Below are positions 50,394 through 60,277 of a stretch of 64,000 bases of DNA, in pieces. The position numbers and the translations under genes are program-made. The stretch comes from Bradyrhizobium sp. BRP22. GTDB lineage: Bacteria > Pseudomonadota > Alphaproteobacteria > Rhizobiales > Xanthobacteraceae. How positions within the stretch are numbered: the stretch's first letter is position 1; every line of letters starts with the position of its first letter. The stretch lies in the NCBI RefSeq assembly GCF_020194175.1, contig NZ_JADYVX010000026.1, positions 62,001 to 126,000 on the forward strand. Reading direction: 5' to 3'. The notes beneath the pieces are model-generated. The model made no database searches. It was not told the origin of the DNA and saw only the letters and a program-made list of their open reading frames with translations.

Positions 50394-53270
50394 TCACTCC
50401 GCGGCTTCCACGACCGGCGCGATCCGGCGGGAATGTCTTGCCTGCGCCTCATAGGCCTTCTGCCAGTCGGACGGACCGTTGGAAGGCGAGACCTGCACGG
50501 CCGTGACCTTGTATTCCGGACAATTGGTCGCCCAGTCCGAATAGTCGGTCGTGATCACATTGGCCTGCGTGTCCGGATGGTGGAACGTGGTGTAGACCAC
50601 GCCCGGCGCCACGCGATCGGTGATCAGCGCGCGCAGCGTGGTCTCGCCGGCCCGGCTCTTGAGCCGCACCCAGTCGCCGTCGCGCACGCCGCGCTGTTCG
50701 GCATCGTGCGGATGGATCTCCAGCCGGTCCTCGCTGTGCCAGACCACGTTCTCGGTGCGGCGGGTCTGCGCGCCGACATTGTACTGGCTGAGGATCCGGC
50801 CGGTGGTGAGCAGCAGCGGAAACCGGGGCCCGGTGCGCTCGTCGGTTGCGAGATACTCAGTGACGATGAACTTGCCCTTGCCGCGGACGAAGCCGTCGAT
50901 ATGCATCACCGGCGTCCCCTCGGGGGCCTTCTCGTTGCAGGGCCACTGCACCGAGCCGAGTTCGTCAAGTTTGGCATAGGAGACGCCGGCGAAGGTCGGG
51001 GTCAGCGCCGCGATCTCGTCCATGATCTCGGAGGGGTGGCTGTAATTCATCTCGAAGCCCATTGCCTTGGCGAGACCGATCGTCACCTCCCAATCGGCCA
51101 TGCCGTTCTTCGGCGTCATCACCTTGCGCACGCGCTGGATACGACGTTCGGCATTGGTGAAGGTTCCATCCTTCTCCAGGAAACTGGAGCCCGGCAGGAA
51201 CACGTGTGCGTAATTTGCGGTCTCGTTCAGGAAGAGATCGTGCACGATCACGCATTCCATCGCCGATAGTGCCGCCACCACGTGGCTGGTGTTGGGATCG
51301 GACTGCAGGATGTCCTCGCCCTGCACGTAGAGGCCCATGAAGGTGCCTTCGATCGCGGCATCGAACATGTTGGGGATGCGCAGACCCGGCTCTGGATTGA
51401 GCTTGACGTTCCACAGCGCCTCGAACTGGTCGCGCACTGCGTCCGTCGAGATGTGGCGATAACCGGGCAGTTCGTGCGGGAACGAGCCCATGTCGCAGGA
51501 GCCCTGCACGTTGTTCTGGCCGCGAAGGGGGTTCACGCCGACGCCGGGCCTGCCGATATTGCCTGTCGCCATCGCAAGGTTGGCGATCGCGATCACCGTG
51601 GTCGAGCCCTGGCTGTGCTCGGTGACCCCAAGCCCGTAATAGATCGCGCCATTGCCGCCGGCGGCGTAGATGCGCGCCGCTTCGCGCAGATCCTTCGGAT
51701 CGACGCCGGTCAGGATCGCGGTGGCCTCGGGGCTGTTGTTCGGCTGCCGTACGAACGCCGCCCATTCCTCGAACTCGCTCCAATCGCAGCGTTCGCGGAC
51801 GAAGGCTTCGTTGACGAGGTCCTCGGTGACGATGACATGCGCGAGCGCGGTCATCACCGCGACATTGGTGCCCGGCATCAGCGGCAGGTGCAGCGCCTTG
51901 AGGTGAGGGGCGTCAACCATCTCGGTGCGTCGCGGATCGATCACGATCAGTTTCGCACCTTGCCGCAGCCGCTTCTTCAAGCGCGAGGCGAACACCGGGT
52001 GGGCGGAGGCCGGGTTGGCGCCGATCACGATCACGACATCGGTCTCTTCGACCGAGTCGAAATCCTGCGTGCCGGCCGAGGTGCCGAAAGTTTGCGACAG
52101 GCCGTAGCCGGTCGGCGAGTGGCAGACGCGGGCACAGGTATCGACATTGTTGTTGCCGAATCCGGCGCGGATCAGTTTCTGCACCAGATAGGTCTCTTCA
52201 TTGGTACAGCGGGAAGACGTAATGCCGCCGACTGCGTCGCGGCCATACTTCTGCTGGATGCCCTTGAACTTCGCGGCGGCGAACGAGAACGCCTCGTCCC
52301 ACGACACTTCGCGCCAGGGGTCCTCGATCCGCTCGCGGATCATGGGCTTGAGGATGCGCTCCTTGTGGTTGGTATAGCCCCAGGCAAAGCGGCCCTTGAC
52401 GCAGGAATGGCCGCGATTGGCCTTGCCGTCCTTGTACGGCACCATGCGCACGACTTCCTCGCCGCGCATCTCCGCCTTGAAGGCGCAGCCGACGCCGCAA
52501 TAGGCGCAAGTCGTCACCACGGAATGTTCGGGCTGTCCGATCTCGATCACGGACTTCTCCGTCAGCGTCGCCGTCGGGCAGGCCTGCACGCAGGCGCCGC
52601 AGGAGACGCATTCGGAGCCGAGGAAGCTCTCGCTCATCCCGGGCGAGACGCGGCTGTCGAAGCCACGGCCGGCGATGGTCAGCGCGAAGGTGCCTTGCAC
52701 CTCCTCGCAGGCGCGGACGCAGCGCGAGCAGACGATGCATTTGGAAGGGTCGTAGGTGAAGTAGGGATTGGATTCGTCCTTCGGCATCCAGGCCGGATTG
52801 ACCGCGCCGTCGGACTTGGCGACCACGTGGTTGTCGCCCTCATAGCCGTAGCGCACGTCGCGCAGGCCCACGGCGCCAGCCATGTCCTGCAATTCGCAAT
52901 CGCCATTGGCGGCGCAGGTCAGGCAGTCCAGCGGATGGTCGGAGATGTAGAGCTCCATCACGCCCTTGCGCAGCTTCTTCAACCGCTCACTCTGGGTGTG
53001 AACGACGAGGCCCGGCGCCACCGGCGTGGTGCAGGAAGCCGGTGTGCCCGCGCGTCCCTCGATCTCGACCAGGCACAAACGGCAGGAGCCGAAGGCGTCG
53101 ACCATGTCGGTCGCGCAGAGCTTCGGGATCTGCGTGCCGCCTTCCATCGCCGCGCGCATGATCGACGTGCCCTCGGGCACCGAAATGCTCTGGCCGTCGA
53201 TGGTCAGCGTGACCATGGCTTCCGATTTGGAGCGGGGCGTGCCGAAGTCGATTTCCTGAATCAATGACAT
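50394..53270 (-). CDS. fdsA: NAD-dependent formate dehydrogenase, alpha (catalytic) subunit
   Basis: A 958-residue molybdoenzyme oxidising formate to CO2. From ATG 53270 the order is: NuoG-like [2Fe-2S] domain (CRLCLVE and neighbouring Cys), His-Cys cluster (CLTCAANGDCELQ), two [4Fe-4S] ferredoxin motifs (CIVCSRCVRACEE and CVSCGACVQACPT), one more cluster (CAYCGVGCAFK) and the bis-MGD domain. The active-site Cys383 is in ARVCHSPTGYG, so it is a Cys, not selenocysteine, enzyme. C-terminal MGD-binding domain from about 830. The chain of clusters passes electrons to FdsB/FdsG and NAD. Confidence 0.96.
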   Translation of the reverse strand: MSLIQEIDFGTPRSKSEAMVTLTIDGQSISVPEGTSIMRAAMEGGTQIPKLCATDMVDAFGSCRLCLVEIEGRAGTPASCTTPVAPGLVVHTQSERLKKLRKGVMELYISDHPLDCLTCAANGDCELQDMAGAVGLRDVRYGYEGDNHVVAKSDGAVNPAWMPKDESNPYFTYDPSKCIVCSRCVRACEEVQGTFALTIAGRGFDSRVSPGMSESFLGSECVSCGACVQACPTATLTEKSVIEIGQPEHSVVTTCAYCGVGCAFKAEMRGEEVVRMVPYKDGKANRGHSCVKGRFAWGYTNHKERILKPMIRERIEDPWREVSWDEAFSFAAAKFKGIQQKYGRDAVGGITSSRCTNEETYLVQKLIRAGFGNNNVDTCARVCHSPTGYGLSQTFGTSAGTQDFDSVEETDVVIVIGANPASAHPVFASRLKKRLRQGAKLIVIDPRRTEMVDAPHLKALHLPLMPGTNVAVMTALAHVIVTEDLVNEAFVRERCDWSEFEEWAAFVRQPNNSPEATAILTGVDPKDLREAARIYAAGGNGAIYYGLGVTEHSQGSTTVIAIANLAMATGNIGRPGVGVNPLRGQNNVQGSCDMGSFPHELPGYRHISTDAVRDQFEALWNVKLNPEPGLRIPNMFDAAIEGTFMGLYVQGEDILQSDPNTSHVVAALSAMECVIVHDLFLNETANYAHVFLPGSSFLEKDGTFTNAERRIQRVRKVMTPKNGMADWEVTIGLAKAMGFEMNYSHPSEIMDEIAALTPTFAGVSYAKLDELGSVQWPCNEKAPEGTPVMHIDGFVRGKGKFIVTEYLATDERTGPRFPLLLTTGRILSQYNVGAQTRRTENVVWHSEDRLEIHPHDAEQRGVRDGDWVRLKSRAGETTLRALITDRVAPGVVYTTFHHPDTQANVITTDYSDWATNCPEYKVTAVQVSPSNGPSDWQKAYEAQARHSRRIAPVVEAAE

Positions 53271-53280
53271 GACGATGCTC

Positions 53281-54837
53281 CTATTCCGCGGCCTGCAGAC
53301 GGGCCGGTGCCGGGCCAAAATCTTCCCGGAAGTGCTTCAAGGCGCTCAGCACGGGGTAGGGCGTGAAGCCGCCCAGCGCGCAGAGCGAGCCGAACTTCAT
53401 CGTGTTGCAGAGGTCCTCGACGAGAGCGAGGTTTTCAGCCACGCGCTCGCCGCGGATGATCTTCTCGATGGTCTCGACGCCGCGGGTCGAGCCGATCCGG
53501 CACGGCGTGCACTTGCCGCAGGATTCGATCGCGCAGAATTCCATCGCAAAGCGGGCCTGCTTGCGCATATCGACGCTGTCGTCGAACACGACGATGCCGC
53601 CATGGCCGATCAATCCATCGCGCGCGGCGAAGGCTTCATAGTCGAACGGCGTATCAAAAAGAGCGCGCGGGAAGTAGGCGCCCAGAGGGCCGCCGACTTG
53701 CACCGCGCGCACCGGACGGCCGGTGAAGGAGCCGCCGCCGATTTCGTCAACCAGTTCGCCGAGCGTGATGCCGAACGCGGTCTCGAACAGGCCGCCATAT
53801 TTCACGTTGCCGGCAAGCTGGATCGGCATCGTGCCGCGCGAACGACCCATGCCGAAGTCCGCGTAAGCCTTGGCGCCATTGTCGAGGATGAACGGGATCG
53901 CCGCGAACGACAGCACGTTGTTGATCACCGTGGGCCGGCCGAACAGGCCCTTGTGCGCGGGCAGCGGTGGCTTGGCGCGGACGATGCCGCGGCGGCCTTC
54001 GAGGCTTTCGAGCAGCGAGGTTTCCTCGCCGCAGACATAGGCGCCGGCGCCGACGCGCACCTCGATATCGAAATCATGGGTGGAGCCGCCGATGCGCGCG
54101 CCGAGATAGCCGGCGCGCTTGGCCGCCGCGATCGCGGCGTTCATCGCTTCGACCGCGTGAGGATATTCGGACCGGGTATAGATGTAGCCCTTGGTGGCAC
54201 CGACCGTGATGCCGGCGATCGTCATGCCTTCGATCAGGATGAACGGATCGCCTTCCATGATCATGCGGTCGGCGAAGGTGCCGCTGTCGCCTTCGTCGGC
54301 ATTGCAGACGATGTACTTGCAGTCGGCGCTGGCCTGCGCCACCGTCTTCCACTTGATGCCAGTTGGGAAGCCGGCGCCGCCGCGGCCACGCAGGCCGGAG
54401 GCGGTGACGTCGGCAAGGATTTCGTCGGAGGAGAGCGCTAGCGCCCGCTCCAGGCCCTTGTAGCCGCCATGGGCGCGATAGTCCTCGACGGAGCGCGGAT
54501 CGACCACGCCGCAGCGCGCGAAGGTCAGGCGGGTCTGGCGCTTGAGCCAAGGGATGTCGTCGGCGGTGCCGAGCCGCAGCGGATGCGGTCCGTCGGCAGC
54601 CATCGCATCGAGCAGGGAGGCGGCGTCCGCAGCGCTTACCGGCCCGAACGCGACCCGGCCCGCCGCTGTCGCGACCTCGACCATCGGCTCCAGCCAATAG
54701 AGCCCGCGCGAGCCGGTTCTGACGATCTCGATTCGAAGGCCGCGCTGCTCGGCGGCGAGCTCCAGCGCTGCCACGACCTCATTGGCACCGACGGCGATAG
54801 CACCGGCATCGCGGGGGACAAAGAGTCGCATCGTCAT
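53281..54837 (-). CDS. fdsB: Formate dehydrogenase beta subunit (NuoF-like diaphorase)
   Basis: A 518-residue subunit that binds FMN and NAD. The first 110 residues are a thioredoxin-like [2Fe-2S]-type domain without its cysteines, followed by the NuoF core: GRGGAGFPTG (FMN/NAD), VCNADEGDSG, GAYVCGEETSLLESLEG, and the [4Fe-4S] site ESCGKCTPCRIG with a later Cys in GSLCALGG. It overlaps fdsG by four bases and precedes fdsA by ten. Confidence 0.95.
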   Translation of the reverse strand: MTMRLFVPRDAGAIAVGANEVVAALELAAEQRGLRIEIVRTGSRGLYWLEPMVEVATAAGRVAFGPVSAADAASLLDAMAADGPHPLRLGTADDIPWLKRQTRLTFARCGVVDPRSVEDYRAHGGYKGLERALALSSDEILADVTASGLRGRGGAGFPTGIKWKTVAQASADCKYIVCNADEGDSGTFADRMIMEGDPFILIEGMTIAGITVGATKGYIYTRSEYPHAVEAMNAAIAAAKRAGYLGARIGGSTHDFDIEVRVGAGAYVCGEETSLLESLEGRRGIVRAKPPLPAHKGLFGRPTVINNVLSFAAIPFILDNGAKAYADFGMGRSRGTMPIQLAGNVKYGGLFETAFGITLGELVDEIGGGSFTGRPVRAVQVGGPLGAYFPRALFDTPFDYEAFAARDGLIGHGGIVVFDDSVDMRKQARFAMEFCAIESCGKCTPCRIGSTRGVETIEKIIRGERVAENLALVEDLCNTMKFGSLCALGGFTPYPVLSALKHFREDFGPAPARLQAAE

Positions 54838-55310
54838 CGCTGCGCTTCCTTGACCAGCGCATCAAGCCGAGCTTCATCGAGCCGGCCGACAATACGGCCA
54901 TCCAGCATCCCTGACGGCGCCGTGGCGCAAAGGCCGAGACAGTAGATCGGCTCCAGCGTCACGCGCTCATCGGCAGTGGTGTTGCCAAGCGCAATGCCAA
55001 GCTTGGCTTCCGCGCGCGCCGCCAGTGCATCGCCGCCGGCGGCCTGGCAGGCCTCCGCGCGGCACAGCTTCAGCACGTGGCGGCCTGCGGGCGCCTTGCG
55101 GAAATCATGGTAGAAGGTGAACACGCCATGGACCTCGGCGCGCGACAGATTGAGCGCGGCAGCGACCATCGGGATCGCGGGCTCGGGCACGTAGCCGAAG
55201 GCTTCCTGCAGGGCATGCAGGATCACCAGCGTCGCGCCTTCGAGCTTGGCATGTTCGCCGATGATCTCGGCGCCGCGCGCTTCATTCCAGGGTTCGTAGG
55301 CGGACGTCAT
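54834..55310 (-). CDS. fdsG: Formate dehydrogenase gamma subunit (NuoE-like)
   Basis: A 158-residue NuoE-like subunit with a [2Fe-2S] cluster bound by C-x4-C (LCRAEACQ) and C-x3-C (YCLGLCATAPS). The helical N-terminus (LVILHALQEAFGYVPEPAI) is typical. AGAGG lies five bases before the ATG at 55310. First gene of the operon, divergent from the LysR regulator. Confidence 0.95.
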   Translation of the reverse strand: MTSAYEPWNEARGAEIIGEHAKLEGATLVILHALQEAFGYVPEPAIPMVAAALNLSRAEVHGVFTFYHDFRKAPAGRHVLKLCRAEACQAAGGDALAARAEAKLGIALGNTTADERVTLEPIYCLGLCATAPSGMLDGRIVGRLDEARLDALVKEAQR

Positions 55311-55408
55311 CCATACCTCTCAAATCGGAGAGTTCTTTGCTCCTCCCATGAGAGTTGGAATCGATCTAGATATCAATAAAGCTGTTCCATGCTGCGATCG
55401 TGAACGGT

Positions 55409-55433
55409 GATCGATTTGGATATAAAATCGATC
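55409..55433. promoter_or_regulatory. LysR operator candidate in fds control region
   Basis: GATCGATTT (55409-55417) and AAATCGATC (55425-55433) form a perfect 9-bp inverted repeat with a 7-base spacer, within an AT-rich 237-bp divergent region (55311-55547). The ATC-N-GAT layout contains a T-N11-A core as bound by LysR proteins. A related AATCGATC half-site lies near 55360. Confidence 0.55.
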
Positions 55434-55547
55434 GATACGGCATTAGAATTGGTAGTAGAACACCCTGTCCGATACGGCTTTTTCTCGTGTTCACGCCGGT
55501 TGTGATCACTATATTTGCAATGTCATGCCAGAGCTGATGAGGCCCTT

Positions 55548-56462
55548 TTGATCGACAAGCTTGAACTCCTGTTGGCGCTCGCAAAGGAGCGGCATTTTGG
55601 CCGCGCGGCCGAGGCGTGCGGCGTCACGCAGCCGACGATGTCGACGAGCCTCAAGCAGCTCGAGGATCTCCTCGGTGTGATGTTGGTGCAACGCGGCTCC
55701 CGCTTCCAGGGCTTCACGCCCGAGGGCGAGCGCGCGCTCGACTGGGCGCGGCGGATCGTCGGCGATGCCCGCGCGATGCGCGAGGAGATCAATGGGCTGA
55801 AGCACAAGCTCTCCGGCGAGATCCGGATCGCGGCGATCCCGACCGCGCTCGGCATGGTGGCTTCGCTGACCACACCGTTTCGCGCCCGTCATCCGGACGT
55901 GCGTTTCCGCATCCAGTCTTGCACCTCGTCCGACGTGCTCGGCCTTCTGGAGAACCTCGAGGTCGATGCCGGCCTGACCTATATCGAGAACGAGCCGATC
56001 GGGAAGGTTCGCACCATCCGCCTCTATGGCGAGAGCTACCGGTTGCTGACATCGCCTGATGCCATGTTCGGCGATCGCGACACCGTCACATGGAAAGAGG
56101 TCGGCCAGGTGCCGCTGTGCCTGCTGACGCCCGACATGCAGAACCGCCGCATCATCGATCGTGCACTTCGCTCGGTCGGTGCGGAGGCAACGCCGACCTT
56201 GACTTCGAATTCGCTGCTCGTGCTCTACACCCATGTGAAGACGGGACGCTGGGCAAGCGTGATGCCGGCAAAGCTCGCGGAGACGCTTGGCCTCGCTGAT
56301 GCCGTGCGCAGCATTCCGATCGTCGATCCCGTGGTGAATTACAGCATCGGCCTGGTGATCCCGCAGCGCGATCCGATGACGCCCTTGATCGCCGCCCTGG
56401 TCCAGGTCGCGCGCGAAGTCGCTCCCGCGCTGGAGTCGGTCTCTCCGGATCCCGGCACCTGA
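55548..56462 (+). CDS. LysR-family regulator of the fds operon
   Basis: A 304-residue LysR-type regulator. I use the TTG at 55548 (MIDKLELLLALAKERHFGRA), with GAGG upstream; longer frames begin with TTG in non-conserved sequence. The N-terminal winged helix has RAAEACGVTQPTMSTSLKQLE. The effector domain (about 90-300) starts GEIRIAAIPTALGMV. Divergent position and the shared palindrome indicate that it activates fdsGBA-fdhD-fdsD, probably in response to formate, as FdsR-like regulators do. Confidence 0.85.
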   Translation: MIDKLELLLALAKERHFGRAAEACGVTQPTMSTSLKQLEDLLGVMLVQRGSRFQGFTPEGERALDWARRIVGDARAMREEINGLKHKLSGEIRIAAIPTALGMVASLTTPFRARHPDVRFRIQSCTSSDVLGLLENLEVDAGLTYIENEPIGKVRTIRLYGESYRLLTSPDAMFGDRDTVTWKEVGQVPLCLLTPDMQNRRIIDRALRSVGAEATPTLTSNSLLVLYTHVKTGRWASVMPAKLAETLGLADAVRSIPIVDPVVNYSIGLVIPQRDPMTPLIAALVQVAREVAPALESVSPDPGT

Positions 56463-56636
56463 CCAACATTCCGGCCGTTCTCGCGGCCGAATGGCGGCGG
56501 AATGCTGATTTTCCCCAAGCCTAAGGCGATGCGGCGGAGATCGTCTGAATCTTTCTCGCCGTGCAGCATCAACGGGAACTTGCCGAGCGTTTGGCTGTTG
56601 CAATAGCGCGCCTGGTCCAAACGCTGAGGAGCTCTC

Positions 56637-58139
56637 GTGAATCGTCGCCAGCTACTGCAAGGCTCGGCAGTGCTGCCGGCACTCGTGCTGTTTCCGGGAA
56701 CCGAGGCGGTCGCGGCCGTTCCGTTTGGCGCGTCCACCGTTCGCGAACTCGCGCGCAGCCTTGCGAGCAAATCGTTCGAGGCTCCCGATGAAAAGCTGCC
56801 CGCTAAGCTGAACGATCTGAACTACGATCAATACCGCTCGATCCGCTTTCGGCCGGAACGTGCGCTGTGGCGCGCCGAAAAGCTGCCGTTCGAGGCGCAG
56901 TTCTTTCACCGCGGCTTCTTCTACAAGAACAAGGTCAGCCTCTTCGAGGTCGTCGACGGCCAGGCGAACGAGATCCGTTATCGCAAGGAGGATTTCTCGT
57001 TCGGCAACGACGTGCCGGCGTTCACTGCTGATGATCTCGGCTTTGCCGGCTTTCGCATCCACGCACCGATCAACAAGCCCGACTACTACGACGAGGTCTG
57101 CGTCTTCCTCGGCGCGAGCTATTTCCGTGCCGTCGCGAAGGGCGAAACCTACGGATTGTCGGCGCGGGGATTGTCGATCGATACCGGCGAGGCGAAGGGA
57201 GAGGAGTTTCCCACTTTCAAGGCGTTCTGGCTGGAGCGCCCCGCCGCCAACGCGACCTCACTCGTGATCCACGCGCTGCTCGACAGCAAGAGCTGCGCCG
57301 CGAGCTATCGCTTCACCCTGCGGCCCGGCGAGACCACAGTGTTCGACGTCGAGATGTCGCTCTATCCGCGGGTCGATCTCGAGCACGCAGGGCTCGCGCC
57401 GATGACCAGCATGTTCTTCTTCGGCCCCAATGACCGCGACGAGGTCGACGATTTTCGCCCCTCGGTGCACGATTCCGACGGGCTCGCGATTTTCAACGGC
57501 AAGGGCGAAAGCCTGTGGCGTCCCCTGAGCAATCCGCGGGACCTTCAGATCAGCACCTTCCAGGACCTCAATCCACGCGGCTTCGGGCTGATGCAGCGCG
57601 AGAAGAGATTTGCCGCCTACGAGGATATCGAATCGCGTTTCGAAGCCCGCCCGAGCCTCTGGGTCGAGCCGATCGGCGATTGGGGCGAGGGCGGCGTCGT
57701 GCTGATCGAGATTCCGACCAGAGAGGAAATCCACGACAACATTGCAGGGTTCTGGCGGCCGAAGGTGCCGCTGAAGGCGAAGAGCGAAAACAATTTCACC
57801 TATCGCCTGCATTGGGGTCCGGATGCGCCGAAACCTCATTCGCTCGCCCGCTTTGTGCGCACCGGCATCGGCGCGCGCGGCGAGGGCAGCAAGTTGTTCG
57901 TGCTGGATCTGGTCGGCGACAACCTGAAGGGCGTCGATCCCAACAGCATCAAGGGTGTCGTCACCGCCGAAAAGTCCGAGATCACCAACATTGTCACGCA
58001 ACCGAATCCCGACACGGGTGGGTGGCGGCTCAGCTTCCAATGCGCGGTGAAGAAGGATACGCCGGTCGAGCTTCGGGCGTTGTTGGTGAGAGACGATAAG
58101 CCTCTTTCCGAAGTGTGGGTTTATCGATGGGCTCCGTAG
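56637..58139 (+). CDS. opgG: Periplasmic glucan biosynthesis protein OpgG
   Basis: A 500-residue periplasmic protein of the MdoG/OpgG family acting on the beta-glucan backbone. The GTG at 56637 follows GAGGAG. The N-terminus NRRQLLQGSAV resembles a Tat signal (twin Arg). Family motifs: YDQYRSIRFRPERALW, FHRGFFYKN, DLGFAGFRIHAPIN and FLGASYFRAVAKGETYGLSA. The C-terminal Ig-like domain starts near residue 400. It overlaps opgH by 13 bases. OpgD is similar, but pairing with opgH favours OpgG. Confidence 0.92.
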   Translation: MNRRQLLQGSAVLPALVLFPGTEAVAAVPFGASTVRELARSLASKSFEAPDEKLPAKLNDLNYDQYRSIRFRPERALWRAEKLPFEAQFFHRGFFYKNKVSLFEVVDGQANEIRYRKEDFSFGNDVPAFTADDLGFAGFRIHAPINKPDYYDEVCVFLGASYFRAVAKGETYGLSARGLSIDTGEAKGEEFPTFKAFWLERPAANATSLVIHALLDSKSCAASYRFTLRPGETTVFDVEMSLYPRVDLEHAGLAPMTSMFFFGPNDRDEVDDFRPSVHDSDGLAIFNGKGESLWRPLSNPRDLQISTFQDLNPRGFGLMQREKRFAAYEDIESRFEARPSLWVEPIGDWGEGGVVLIEIPTREEIHDNIAGFWRPKVPLKAKSENNFTYRLHWGPDAPKPHSLARFVRTGIGARGEGSKLFVLDLVGDNLKGVDPNSIKGVVTAEKSEITNIVTQPNPDTGGWRLSFQCAVKKDTPVELRALLVRDDKPLSEVWVYRWAP

Positions 58140-60265
58140 CGACGTCGTCGCCGCTGACGCCGGACGCGCCGACCGCCGGGTTCCTGCCACGCGAATATCC
58201 GCTCGAGATGATCACGTCGGACTTCGGCCGCGCGCCGCAGGCAACGCGGCAGCCTGTGCCGGTGGCATCGAGCATGTGGCTGCGGCGGACATTTGTGTTC
58301 GCGGCCGCCATCGCGGTCACCGGCGCCGGCGCCTATGAGATGCACAGGGTGCTCGAAGTCGGTGGCGTGACCCTTCTGGAATGGATGGTGCTGGCGCTGT
58401 TCGTGGCGTTGCTCGCCTGGATCGGCTTCTCGTTTGCCTCCGCTGTTGCGGGCTTTTTCGTCCTGCTCGGCCGGAAGGGAAGCGCACTGCAAATCGCCGC
58501 TGACGGCACGTTGCCTGAAATCGCTGGCCGCACGGCGGTGTTGCTGCCGACCTACAATGAAAACGAAAATCAGTTGATGGCCCGGCTGCATGCGATCTAC
58601 GAATCCGTCGAGGCGACCGGTTATGGTGAGCACTTCGATTGGTTCGTGCTGAGCGACACCACCGATCCCGATATCTGGATCGCCGAGGAGCGCGCTTTCC
58701 TGAAATTGCGGCAGGCCTGCGGTTCCGCTCGGCTCTACTACCGTCACCGCGCCAACAATGTCGCGCGCAAGTCCGGCAATATCGCCGAGTGGGTCTCGCG
58801 CTTCGGGAGCGGCTATCAGTTCATGATCGTCCTCGATGCCGACAGCCTGATGACGGGCGAGACGATGGTGCGGATGGTCCATGCGATGGAGGCGAACCCC
58901 GCGGCCGGCTTGCTGCAGACGCTGCCGATCATCGTCAACGCGCGAAGCCTGTTCAGCCGCCTGCAGCAATTTGCCGGCCGGCTCTACGGGCCGATGATCG
59001 CCGCCGGCGTGGCCTGGTGGCACGGCTCCGAAGGCAATTACTGGGGACACAATGCCATCATCAGGGTGCGCGCATTTGCGGAAGCGGCCGGCTTGCCGGA
59101 ATTGCGCGGGCGAAAGCCGTTCGGCGGACATATTCTGAGCCACGACTTTGTCGAGGCCGCGCTGATGCGACGTTCCGGCTGGGGCATCTATATGGCGCCG
59201 ACCCTCGGCGGCAGCTTCGAGGAAGTGCCGCCTTCGCTATTGGATTTCGCAGCGCGGGACCGCCGATGGTGCCAGGGAAATCTGCAGCATCTCGCCGTAT
59301 TGCCCACGCGCGGACTGCATTGGATTTCGCGCCTGCATTTCATGACCGGGATCGGCTCGTACATCACTGCGCCGCTCTGGTTTACGTTCCTGCTGCTCGG
59401 CATCCTGATCTCGCTGCAGGCACGCTTTGTCCGCCCGGAATATTTTCCGAAAGGGTTTTCGCTGTTTCCGAACTGGCCGGCGCAGGACCCCGTTCTCGCA
59501 GCCTGGGTGTTCGGCGCCACCATGGCGCTGCTGATCGTGCCGAAGCTGCTCGGCTATCTGCTGCTATTGACGCAGCGGGAAACGCGGCGGCAGTTCGGCG
59601 GGGCCATCCGCGCGTTCCTTGGCGTCATCGTCGAGGTGCTGATCTCCGCCATGATCGCGCCTGCGATGATGGTGTTCCAGTCGATCGCGGTGATCGAGAT
59701 CCTGATCGGCCGTGACGCCGGATGGCAGACGCAGCGCCGCGACGACGGCTCGGTCGAGCGGCGCGAGCTCTATCGCAAATACGGAGTGCCCACGGCCTTC
59801 GGCGTGCTGATGGCCGCGAGCGCCTATGCCGTCTCTCTGCCGCTATTGTTGTGGATGTCGCCGGTCATCGTCGGCCTGCTGTTTGCGATTCCGATCGGCG
59901 CCTACACCGCGAGGCCGCGGATGAAGTCGCTGTTTGCAACACCGGAGGAGGTCGCGCCGCCTTCCGTGCTGGTCCGTGCGAACGAGTTGGCAGCGTCGCC
60001 TGCGGTTGACCGCGGCCGCGCGCTGGTCGAACTGCAACGCGATCCGTCATTCCTGGCGCAACATCTCCGCTCGCTTCCCCCGCCGAAGCGCCGACGGCCG
60101 GAGGAAATCGACCCGCATCTGGCAACGGCGCGCGCTCGCATCGAGGCGAGCGATACCTTCGAGCAGGCGGTTGCCTCTCTCAGTGCCCGCGAGACGCTGG
60201 CGGTGCTGAACGATCGAGCTTTGCTGGAAGGTGTCCTGAAGTTGGCTCCGGGAAAGGTCACCTGA
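58127..60265 (+). CDS. opgH: Glucan beta-glucosyltransferase OpgH
   Basis: A 712-residue inner-membrane GT2 glycosyltransferase that synthesises the linear backbone of osmoregulated periplasmic glucans from UDP-glucose. A cytoplasmic N-terminus and two helices (about 47-110) precede the catalytic domain with LLPTYNENENQ, the Asp of LSDTTDPDIW, LDADSLMTGETM and the RDRRWCQGNLQHL motif. Several helices follow (about 400-600) and a basic tail. ATG 58127 lies inside the opgG end (13-base overlap), so translation is coupled. Confidence 0.94.
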   Translation: MGSVATSSPLTPDAPTAGFLPREYPLEMITSDFGRAPQATRQPVPVASSMWLRRTFVFAAAIAVTGAGAYEMHRVLEVGGVTLLEWMVLALFVALLAWIGFSFASAVAGFFVLLGRKGSALQIAADGTLPEIAGRTAVLLPTYNENENQLMARLHAIYESVEATGYGEHFDWFVLSDTTDPDIWIAEERAFLKLRQACGSARLYYRHRANNVARKSGNIAEWVSRFGSGYQFMIVLDADSLMTGETMVRMVHAMEANPAAGLLQTLPIIVNARSLFSRLQQFAGRLYGPMIAAGVAWWHGSEGNYWGHNAIIRVRAFAEAAGLPELRGRKPFGGHILSHDFVEAALMRRSGWGIYMAPTLGGSFEEVPPSLLDFAARDRRWCQGNLQHLAVLPTRGLHWISRLHFMTGIGSYITAPLWFTFLLLGILISLQARFVRPEYFPKGFSLFPNWPAQDPVLAAWVFGATMALLIVPKLLGYLLLLTQRETRRQFGGAIRAFLGVIVEVLISAMIAPAMMVFQSIAVIEILIGRDAGWQTQRRDDGSVERRELYRKYGVPTAFGVLMAASAYAVSLPLLLWMSPVIVGLLFAIPIGAYTARPRMKSLFATPEEVAPPSVLVRANELAASPAVDRGRALVELQRDPSFLAQHLRSLPPPKRRRPEEIDPHLATARARIEASDTFEQAVASLSARETLAVLNDRALLEGVLKLAPGKVT

Positions 60266-60277
60266 ATCGCGAACTCT

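Noticed and set aside
51282..53267. A 661-codon open frame antisense to fdsA
   Set aside because: fdsA is unambiguous with all cofactor motifs. The antisense frame shows shadow composition (Arg, His, Gly, Asp) and no motif.
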